A stretch of 64,000 bases of DNA from Heterobilharzia americana (lineage: Eukaryota; Platyhelminthes; Trematoda; Strigeidida; Schistosomatidae): positions 17,414,515-17,478,514 of the forward strand of contig OX104131.1 of NCBI GenBank assembly GCA_944470555.2, written 5' to 3'. Positions 12,501 to 24,500 of this stretch are shown here, piece after piece. The translations under genes were made by a program, and so were the position numbers. The notes below the pieces were generated by a model. The model was not told where the DNA came from and made no database searches. It saw only the letters and a program-made list of their open reading frames with translations. The first letter of the stretch is position 1. Every line of letters begins with the position of its first letter.

Positions 12501-15500
12501 TCGATTAAACAATTTTCGTTGAAATAGCTTTACGCTGGAAAAAAGGTAACAGGTGGCCAGACTAAAATATGGCATCAGTCCGTGAAGTCTCTGACTGTTT
12601 ATCTGAAACGTATAGGGGAATGTGGACTTCCATTTTGAAGTCCACGTGATAAACGAAATCTCTGGTTGAATAATTTGTGGTATGACTCAGAATCGATCTT
12701 CAACCATTGTCTTCAGTTTAAACATTATATCAAATTTCATTTTCATTTTAAGAATTTCTATTGCTTTTGACTATTTTCCTATCCATTTCTCTATGTGACA
12801 TCTTCGTTGGCCATGGTACGTTGCAGTCCATTCTGTCCTGCTATACGCTTGCGAAACATGGCTGTTAACAGTAGAATATATGAAGCGGTTACAAGTCTTT
12901 GACCTTGGACGTTTTCGTAGCATTACTCGCGTATGCCGGGGTCACCACTTGAGCAATGTAGAAGTTAAGTGAAGGGTACCGTCGAGGAAAAACAAGCCAA
13001 TGGATGAGGTTGTGAACTTCCATGGACTTAGATGGTACCAGTGCATATAGTCTCTGATTGTTGGTATGAGCCATGTGAGGAGGAAGGTGTAGACTACGTA
13101 GCGTGGGTGCCGGAGACGATAGGAATCAGTGTGTCTGATGACTCTGTGACATGGCTGAAAATCGATTACAGTAGTGTACATGCATCCACTCAATGACACC
13201 TGCTAAAGCTTGAATATTTTAACTAACCCCAACTGTTAAATTTCCTCTCTCCCTATAACACCACTGTCCACTTTGATATCGTTCTTTTTCTATCCGCTTA
13301 CTTTTTGCATGCGACTGTGAAATGTGGCAATTCGAAACGATGCATTTGTGTGCGAGGTTCTGTGTCGATATTCTGATGTGAAATATAGCAACTTGGATTG
13401 TTATGCAGTAATACTAGGCCCAATGTTGATATTGATTGAACAGTAAAATCTGCCGATAGTTCAAAGAGAGAGATAGAGGGGAGGAAATCCTATCATAAGA
13501 ATAGCCGCGTTCATTTACTGTTCATGCAACTTACAGTCAAATGAAAATTTTCATTGATAGAAACTTGTTTTACATTTTTGTCGATTTATCTTCAAATTTA
13601 CAATATCAAAAGGAGAACAAACCAAAAAAAAGTGTTATGTTGATATTAAACCAAAAACATTAACAACATTGAACTCACTTGTTTAGCAGCCATATGTCTT
13701 AGTTGAGTTTGTGTAATATGCGGAAGTTGAAGCAATGGAGAGGCATTATCAGTAAGCGCTTGAACAAGCATAGGAATTAAATGCATACAATTTTCGATAG
13801 TAGCTAAATGTTGTGGTGTTTTGTGCCTTGAGTTAGCTAAAGTAATTCAACAATAAAAAGTTTTTTTTTTAAGGATTAACGATGGTATAATATGTAATAA
13901 CAAGAAGTTAATGTAATTTTAAATCAATATCATTCAATAAACAAGTGCAAATCTAATTTAATAGGCAATGGACAAACATCCATCTTGTGAAGTAGGGTGA
14001 GTGATATTACTTCACTGACCAAATCTCGTCAGGCATGTGGATCAGCCGTTGAAATGGTAATCGACAATGTGTTTAATCTCATGTGCCAAAGCTATTTCAT
14101 AAAACAAAAAACTATAGCTCTCGGATGTAATCATCCGATTTCCAACCCGCAAACCATGACTGCACATATCGCCCTAAATGCCGACATAATCGTAACTAAT
14201 AAACGCTTAAGCATAACTTACTGTCTAGTCAATGATTCTTCATTTGACAGTTGATTAGTTCACTGTGTTTAACTGTGAATAGTTTTATTTTGACAGCAAT
14301 TTGTTGACACGAAATAGTCTCATAAATGACAACTTTCAATCAATACCAGCATCTTTCTTAGGGCTATACTTTAGTAAACATTTATTCAGCTTTTCAATTA
14401 ACCCTACATTTAGAAACACTAAAAACCAATATCATTGTATTGAAAATAGTGTTTTGAGTAGGCGATGGCTCAAAAGCTGTCAAACACAAACTAACACTAA
14501 AAGTGTCCTTTTAGAAACGAAAATGATTAAATGCCTAAAGATAGATATTAATTATGGACAGCGGGTAGCAGTGGAGTCCAGCAAGAGCATTTCGTTCTAT
14601 TTCGGACTCGTCAACTGAGTGTAGTAAATGTATAGGTTTCCGCTAAATACGCCCAAAATTATTTTTACTACGGCATTAGGTTAAAGTTATCGACGTGTAC
14701 TCAAAATGTTTGCCGACTAGGAATGTTGCACAGTGATAGGTATTTCATCTACAAAATGAATAACAATTTTAATCATATCGTGTTCTTTGAGCTGGATGGT
14801 TGAAACGATTAAACCACTGACATAATTATTCCTTTTCTAGTAGATACCTTTCATGGAGTAAATACACCCAAACAAGCATTCTAGTACTTCATCTACAATT
14901 TCCAATTTCTTCTGGGGTTTTCTCACAAAATTTGGATATCAAATGCTGTTTACACTCAAACATGAAATTCCTTCATCTATTGACAACTGTTTACTTCTCA
15001 ATGCAGAATACTGAAACCAATATCATAAGAAGTATCAACTTTGAAGGCACACTGAACGATCAAAGTCAAGATAAGGGAAGTGTTTTTAATACAGAACAGG
15101 ATAAGAACTCTTTGTAGTCGTTCAACAAGTACGAAAATTTTGTTCTGCTTTATCATAATATAAGGATCTTTGGTAAATAAATGAAATACACAGTAAATTT
15201 CCTAATTATTATTACCGTCAGTAATATCTTCCCGAAATACTCTTCAGACATTTTCATTTCACTATCCTAATCTCAAGTTCAGTAAGCAAAAGTGGGAGTG
15301 TGAATGACACAGCATAGGATAAAATAAGAAAAATTACTATCTTACCAGAAGGAAAGGTAAACAACGAGCTAAATAGCTTCCATACACCAAATAAGTGAAC
15401 CATGCCCACTAAGCAAGGGACACGACCTGAGAATGAGCTGCATTTAGCGTTAGATATTTGGTGACAGTTAACAGGAATTCTTTGTTGTTCTGTTCTTTTG

Positions 15501-18500
15501 TAAGTCTTGTCACTGACTTCTAACCGACACAAACTATATCTGAAAATTGAGTCGATGGAGACTTACAAGCTATACTATATCCATGGCACAAGGAATAGCT
15601 ATCGTGATTCTGTTGCCTAGTGGAAAACGGCCTGGCGTCTGAAGCGATTGACCCTGAGTTTGAGGGTTAGTAGGAGCACTATTAGTCACTGGAAAGCAAG
15701 TACATCTAGCTGATACTTCCATTCTGAATTGCACTGCTAGCCACCATTCATCATTAATATCTAGACTTGAAATCCCAGCACAAACGAGGTATCCGCACAG
15801 GAACTCATATGCCAATAGTGGTCGGTCAATTCGGTCCAAGCAACGGTGGAGACTTACAAACAATAATATAAAAGTTGTTGTTCTGCATTTACAACCATTA
15901 TCACCCGTCGCCTATTCGGTAGCGCAGTCTATGACTAAAACTTTAAGAAATGTGCATGAAAGCCTATAAAGCAGAATCATCCTCCTTGAAGTTTATGGAT
16001 ACTCCTTGCTAATATATACCAACAAACACAACATTTTCCTGTCAATTACCTTCTAAGAAATCGACAGCAAGTAATTTAACACAAGTCTATCTCATCTCGC
16101 ATATAGATCATGCTACATTAATACTAGATAAACATAATTCCAAGAACAATCTCATTGGCTCACCATACACATTATTAGATGACAAAAAGTATACACAGGT
16201 GTACTTGTAAACAACGAATAATCATTATACAACAACACTTTATCGGATAATGAAAATGAATACAAACTTGATGATTTTCATCATCAATTAACTGATTTAC
16301 TACTTATAACACCTTACGAGGAGAAAAAGTTAAAATGATAAGCAGAATAATACCAATATATAAATGGGATAGACATTTAACAAACCTTCATCCATTGCTA
16401 CAGCCAAAACATACAATAAACTGTTGATCATTTCATCAATTAGTCGAGGTGAATGCTTAATAATGTATTGTTTATCTATAAAGTGTAAAAATAAAGTGGA
16501 AAGATATCTAGATTATTTCTACATGTTCTACGCCATTGTTTGCTACAGATAAAATAAGTAAAATCTATTAAAACAATATGTACTGCGCTGTTATGTACAC
16601 CGTCTAACTAGATTCTTGTAGGCTAACCAACTTACTAGACTTCAAACATCAGTTCATATTTGACTTAACCAACAAGGAAGAACTGGGAATTTATTAAGCA
16701 AGATAGGTGAATTTGCATATTCTAATAAGATGATGGAAATTAACTGAGAAATGTGATATATTTACACAATAGATTTAGAATCATCTGATTATATTACTAT
16801 TTATTGACATACTTGTTATTCTCCATTGTTTTGTTGGATCGATTTGTTCGACCTCTATTGGCATATGGGCTCCTATGCGGATACCTCGATATTGCCTGAA
16901 TGTTAATTATGATAAATTGGTTGGTTGTGGCAGTATCGACGTATCCGCATAGGAGCCCATATGCCAATAGAGGTCGAACAAATCAATCCAACAAAACAAC
17001 GGACAATAACAAGTATGTCAATATTTGGTAATAACTACTACTCGTTGTACAAGAAGGGGTTATCGTTCCTCCATGGCATAGTGGATAACGCCTTGGGGTT
17101 TGAAGTGATGGGTACAAGGTTCAGGTCTCAGTGGCAACAATATCACTGGGGTGCAGGTACACCCGGCTGGCGAGTTCCAAATAAGACAGAACGCGCGTCC
17201 TGGATTCTTCTGCTAGCCACAACCATTCGATTTACCATCTGACTATACATTTACTTGTCTACGGTGAAAATAGAGTAAGGTGAGGCAATTAAATTAAGAT
17301 AATCAGTCTGATTATCTAAGACAGCCGTTGTTTGGAAGACTTGTATTGATACTGGGTGGTGATTGAAGGTGATGGGGCGAAATTCGAACCAGTGATCTCC
17401 GGATTGTATATGGATAATAACAAGATTTTGAAAAGTAGTAATAATAAAGAGGAATAATACATTTTCACAGCTACCTTGGTAATAAAATGAGGTAGAGATT
17501 ACCAAAGAAGCTTTAAGGTGAGGAAAAAACCCTATATAAATAGGTGAGGTCAATTATATTGGTGAAAGTTATAGACAGCTAAAAATTAGAGTGAATGAAT
17601 ATAGGTTATGTAGCAAACATCCAGCAAAGTATGAAGTGGGATTGAAAAGTTTGAAAAAGAGATCAGTAATAGCAATGTATGCCATTGATTTAGTTAATGT
17701 TAACATGTTAGGGATGGGTTTTCATTCACATAAAGAAAGATTGACCTTACAAACTCTGCCAACATTAACGTCAACAAATGCTTTAAACAGAAAGGAAGGA
17801 ACAGATTTGTCACCTATCTGGCAGACTCTAATCAGACAAAAACATTAAAAAAAAGGTCACCATTTCCAATTGGATTTTTTGAAAAACAAAATATGGATCA
17901 ATTACTGTTCATAAATGAGCGTTTTTCATATTTTTATAAGTGACTTTAAAGGCCACCCTAACAACCACTGAAATAATCAATTAGACTTTTGTATTCTATG
18001 AAAATCTGCCTTTCCAGCTGAAATGACGAAACCTAATTGGTCACTTCAATCTTTGCTAGGGTGGCCTCTAAAGTCGCCCATATTTTTGTACAATAAACAA
18101 CGAACAACATACATTCTCCTTAACATTTACACACATTGATCACTGAGTTGTTTTTAATGATAAAGACTGTATGAATCTACAATGACCAACTGGGAACAAT
18201 CAGTCTGAACAATATATCAACTAACCAATGGCGTAAAGACAGAAATTCCTACATGTACCATTTGACAGTATTTATTTTGATGTTTAATAAGAAATTCGAA
18301 TATTCTGCTGAACAAGCTGTGGCATACATCACGAAACGTTCAGAAAAATTTTGTTTTTGATTTTCTGGAATTATATTAAAACTTACTTATATAGTGATTA
18401 AACTTGACTCCGTGCTCAACTTCTTTCAGAACATTCGTAACAACTATGGTCTGGATAACCTCGCCTGGTTAACTAGTTCACTAGTTACTAGCCGGTCCTA

Positions 18501-21500
18501 AGCCCGGGTATACAGGGAAGGTTGGGCATAGGACTAGCAACCCTACCCCGTAAAACAAATCTAACCGCTAAATAAACTTCAAAGCACAAACGAAATATAA
18601 AAAATAAAAACAAAATTATTCCGCGCTGGAATCGGAGAGGCGAAATGACGCCAGTTGGTGAAAGCCTTCGGGAAGCCAGTCGGCCGATATATCCTCTCTC
18701 GATGAAAGCGAAAGTAAACGTGGGGACATGGAATGTCCACACCATGTATGAACCTAACAAGGCTGCACAGATTGCGAAAGAGATAAGAAGGTATAGCACT
18801 GAAGTGCTAGGAATCTGCGAAAGCAGGTGAAATGGAAGTGGACTCTCCAAACTGTCAACTGGAGAATCAATAATCTACTCCGATTTCGTCACCCAGACGA
18901 CAACCACGAGCATAGCACACTGAATTATGCAGTGGCTATCATGATGACCCCTACAGCATCGAAGACTCTCTCTCATACAGTGGGAACCAATCTCCTCTAG
19001 CGTCAGGATCATAACAGCAAAGTTCAACTCAAAAGGAAGGAAAGTCACAATCATTCAATACTACACTATGCACCCACAAATAATGCACATCAAGAGAAGA
19101 AGGAGGAATTCTATACACAACTGCAATCAACACTGGACAAGACCTCACCACAGTTGGCGACATCAAAATTCTAATGGGCAACATGATTGCCAAACTAGGA
19201 GCGGGCAACACAGGAAGAGAACTAACCATGATCATGGGTCGAGAAGCGCTCACTGAGGTGATGAACGAGAATGGAGAATGGTTTGCAGAATTCTGTACAT
19301 TCAACGATTTGGTGATTGGAGGCACTGTGTTCAAGCATAAGGATATCCACAAAGCGACATGGATTTCACCAGACACTAAGACACACTAAAATTCAGATCG
19401 ATTTCATCTCAATCTCAAGAAAGTGGAAATGGAGACGCGGCCTACTTGACACAAGATCAGATCAAGAAGAGGAGCAGATGTAGGTTGACACCACTCAATA
19501 TCTAGTGCAAGGAACCTTCCAAATCAAGTTGAAAACCGTCAAAGTAGTTGGTGATAGACCACAGTTCAAGTACAACAATCGGAAACTGAAGGACGAAACT
19601 ACAAAGGACATCTTCACGGCAGCCATTAAGACAAAATGGGAGACATCGAGCAACATCCCTGAAGAAACAAGTGTGGAAGAACACTGGAACTCTTTGAAAG
19701 CTATGTGGAAAGAAACCTGCACAGCAGTATTAGGAAGGAAGAAGAAAGAAGATAAGGAATGGATCTCGATGGACACAAGGAAGCTGATAGAGTAGGGGGA
19801 GGAGGATGGTGAAGCAGAAGATAAACCAGTGCAAGGATGCTCAACGACAAGAGGAACTGACCACAATGTATAAAACACTACACTGGACAAAGAAGTGAAG
19901 AAGAGTGCGCGAAAGGACAAAAGACACTTCTACAAAACACTGACAAGTGAAGCAGAACAGGCTGCAGGTAGGAGAGAACTAACCACATTGGATCAAATAA
20001 CTAGGTTAGTATCTGGAAAGGTAGTGATCAACACAGATGAAACCAATAAAAGATGATGAAGGGAATCTAACTACCAAAGAAGAGAAACAAAGGAAACGAT
20101 GCGCCGACCACTTCAAAAAACTCTTGAATCGACCACCACCACCACCTGCACTTCGTCCAAAAATACAACCTGCAGCCACAGAACTACAAGTGAACACAAA
20201 TCCTCCAACAAAAGTCGAAGTCCTGAGCGCCTTAAAGCTACTGAAATGCGGGAAAGCAGCAGGACCAGACGGGATCCCACCAGAAGTACTGAAAACAGAC
20301 GCAGAGACAACGGAGGACATGCTCACACCACTGTTGCAGAAGGTGTGGAAGGAAGGGAAAGTACCTGGCGATTGGAAGAAGGACTACCTTGTCAAACTCC
20401 CGAAGAAGGAAGACCTAAGTCTTTGCAAGAACTGGCGCGGAATCATTCTCCTGTCCATTCCAGGCAAAATATTATGCCACATCATCTTGGAGAGACTAAA
20501 GGGTGCACTGGATTCAAAACTAAAACCTGAACAGGCAGGCTTTAAGAAGTACAAATCATGTGCAGACTAAATTGCAACGCCACACTATGTATCATCATAG
20601 AAGAGAGTATAGGATGGCAGTCAACCCTCTACCTCAACTTCATCGACTCTGAGAAGGCTTTTGACAGCGTTGATCGGCAAGTAATTTGGAAACTGCTCCA
20701 ACACTACGGAATACGGCAAATCTTTATCAGCCTCATTCAACAACTATATGAAGACGCCACATGCCAAGTAATTCACAATGGGAAGCTCAGTGATGCTTTT
20801 GAAGTGAAGACAGGAGTAGGAGTGAAACAAGTCTGCCTACTATCACCCATGATATTCCTGATTGTGGTCGACTGGATCATGAAGATCTAAGGCGAAAATT
20901 AACAAGTTGACAGAAGAGGTAGGGGAGCGAAGGAAGACGGGACTTCAGGTGAATATAGAGAAGACAGAGGTGATGAAGATACCCAACTAACAACAGCAAA
21001 CTCCAATCACCATCAATAGGAGAAACTTAAAGGAAGTAGCCTTTTTCACTCACCTTTCTAGGCAGCACTGTTTCAACTACAGGCGGCACAGATGAGGACG
21101 CCAAAGCAGCCGAGATCGGAAAGCAGGACAGGTATTCATTAGCCTGAAACCAGTGTGGAGATCTTCTGCACTCAGCATGTGGAAAAACATCCGGATTTTC
21201 AACACCAACGTCAGTCAATTCCGTGCTTCTTTATGATCCAGAGACATGGCGCGTTACGAAAGGCATTTTCAACAAACTACAGACATTCATCAACAACTGC
21301 CTACGCTCGCTACTGAAGCTCAGATGGCCAGAAATAATAAGCAACAAGGAACTCTGGACTGCCGACGAACCAACCAAGAACCTGTGGCTCAACAAATATG
21401 CGGTAGAAGGAAGTGGAGATGGATTGGATTGGGCATACACTGAGAAGGCCGACTGGGGACATCACGCGTCAGGCCCTCGAGTGGAATCCCCATGGGATGC

Positions 21501-24500
21501 GACGAGTTGGACGTCCCAGGGTGACATGGAGATCGTGTGAGGAGGAAATGGGAGCTTATGGGCTGTCGTGGAGCCAGGTTCAAAAGGTAACAGAGAACAG
21601 AGTTCACTGGAGACGTGCTACTGAAGCCCTATGTTCCATTAGGAACCCAAGGGACAAATGATAATAATAATAATGGTCTGGATGTTTATAATGAAAAACA
21701 GTTTTGAATATCATTGTGACTATCTGAGATAGCCATGGTTCGGCTGATTAGTATTGATACTGGGTGTTGATTGAAGGTGAAATGAAAATTTTTGAATACA
21801 CAAAGAAAGTTTGAACTTTCGTACAGCTAAGGCTTCAATGAACCTAAGTATACGGTCCTGACAGCTCTTATAGAATAGTCTAAAGGCTATTTCGAGATCA
21901 ATCCTGGGACTTGTTTCTGCTTACTTATGGACGAAGACGCCTATCTACTCCCTGTATTTATCGGACTCTTTAAATGTAACTTCTTTTCCAGTCAATTAGG
22001 GATATGTCCCACCACCCTCAACTTCATATTTCCACTACTCCTCCAAATTTATATATCATCATACACACATGTAAATTAGCATACAACAGCGGGATATGAT
22101 GTAGTCATCTATATAATGATGAGGTTTATTTTGAAGCATAGGTTTCGTCTTCTCTATAATATCAAGCTTGGCTGCATAGTAGGCTTTTTAACAACTGAAT
22201 TAAACCTTCTTCTTAAGATCCCCCCTTTATGTGGTAGCATGGTAAAAACGTACTCTTTCAGAATTCTTCAGCTGGGGTGTGACCAAATTGTTTGAAATGT
22301 GCTGCGCAAATACATCATATTTCTCATATAACCACCGTCTTCTTATTACATTGTGCGAATTCGCCAATGTGACTGACTGATAGGAGGATGGGATAGATTT
22401 GTTAAGCTATACGAAGTACGATGCTTGCAAGAGGATATGCTACGTGCGCAAAACTACTATCTTTCATAATGACAGTATGAGTGAGATGGGGGACAATACA
22501 GAGCGGTCAAACTGGCGCATAAAAAGTATCTATGGGACTACCCGACAGCAAACTGATAAAATAAACAAAGAATACACCATTTTTTGTGGGTAGGTATGCC
22601 GATGTATCATTGCTGCCACGTAGTGGAACCACAAAGTTAGTAATGTTGGGGTAATGTATGGTATGCTAAGAAGGCAAAGCAAGTCGGTCAACAGGTTTTG
22701 AAGCTTGAGGAGTACATCTTTAGCATTTTCAAAACCTTGAATGTTTTTGTGAACCTCTATTTATTTATTCCCTTTTTTCATGCATTTCACTTATTCTGTT
22801 GGCCCTCTCATTAACTTCTGTACGAGTTTCTACATGGATTTTCGCTTGCTTGATTTACTTAAGTTTAGACAAGGAAGGTAGTTACAATGGAAATTTCCAT
22901 ACTTTAAACTGCATAAGTTGGAACATAGAAACATCTTGTGGAACCTTTGAGTATAGCTTCCGTGGTTATCGGCATTCGTCACCAGGATGTGTCTGCGAAG
23001 TGGATGTAACTGATATCCCTTTATCAGAAATCAGAATTAGTGTTTCAATGAGCGACATTACCACCGAGTTATTTACGTTTTCCATAGGACCAGATGACAG
23101 GCACCACATAGTTACTGGAGAGTAACCAATTTCGTATTGTCTACTCCTGAGTGTTGAACGAATTCTATAGATCGTTTCTGAAATGGACTCGCCAAGCTAG
23201 AACTCAGCATCATGGTGCACTCTTTACTGATGTCAAGTGCTTAGAAGCAATCCGCCATAAATCGTAGCTTCGTGACCGTATTCCCAGATGACCAAGGAAA
23301 TTCAGTAAGCACTTAATACTAGACAGCATAAGGTCGGTTGCTCTCTAATGACCAATCAATGAATAGAAATTTATCGCCTCTTGTTCTACTTTGAACACAT
23401 TATTATATATTCATCTTGAATCTCATCATTAATTTTTGTTCCTTGAATTTTCCTGTACTTAATTTTAACTTGTTTGGTGGCAAAACGGCTGAAATAACTG
23501 GAAAAACAACTTTTACTCCCTCATTCTCCTCACATAGCTTTAGGGAAAAAACCAAGTAATAAAATGAAAAAAAGCTGTGAAATATAAGTAGCTTAGGTAG
23601 AGTTTGCAAAGTGAACAAAAATAACACTTATTGATTTTAAGTTGATGTTTATCATGAAATGACATCATCTGGAGAACCATTGAAAACTTGGGAGCGCTAG
23701 ACGTCTGTTTTGTCTTACTATCGGATTCCTCAGTAGTGTAAACACGTAATCTCACCAGAGATAAAACCAAGGACCTTCAGGTTCCACGGTTGGCACATTG
23801 TCACTGGATTGGCATCCAATGGTCCCCATTTCTTGCTTTTGTCATTAATTTATAAATACAAGACAACCCAAAAATTGTCAACCAAGAAATATGTAATGGT
23901 AAGGTTTGATTTCTACGCTAAAATTCTAACTACTAATAGCGGAACTGTACAACGGACAGTGGTCTTTTCAGAGTGAACTTTGAGATAACACATCATTTCA
24001 ACAATGTATAGGTGGCATAACCCAAGATACTGATTACCGTTAAGAAAAAGCACTATACTACGGCTATACAGTAGCGCAATACTAAATGCAATACATGTTT
24101 CTGACTAATATTTACAGATCAGGTTATTTTGTAGCATCGCTTTCCAACCTGCCTTTAGGAAATGGAACACTGTTACCAAAAGTGATATTTTTGTGACTTC
24201 CGAGCACTGCTTGTCTTTTTCCAATTATGATGTTTTCTTCTTCTTCAACTTTTCCTGTAACAATATCAATGTCGTTAAAGTTGTACGTTAACAACTGTTC
24301 CAAAAGATACTTTCTTCATCTAAAGAGATATATTTTTCTTGGTGTTGGTTCGGTTGGCGGATCTGATGGAGAAGTTACTATCCATTCATCACAGAGAACT
24401 TACTGTACCTGCATATCGTAACACTGAAAAAACATAGCGAGGTTATCATAATGAGCAAATACAACCACCACATCAAGGTAGTAGTAGTAGCAGCAGCAGC

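Noticed and set aside
13997..14618. Nested plus-strand gene in a SEC63 intron
   Set aside because: Two unrelated short ORFs with no splice consistency or recognisable domain.
18488..18850. Minus-strand ORF over the RTE start
   Set aside because: Antisense shadow of the RTE 5' region; the plus strand carries the endonuclease motif GTWNV.
20006..20326. Minus-strand ORFs within the RTE RT region
   Set aside because: Mirror frames of the plus-strand [18 protein letters not shown] RT; no independent support.
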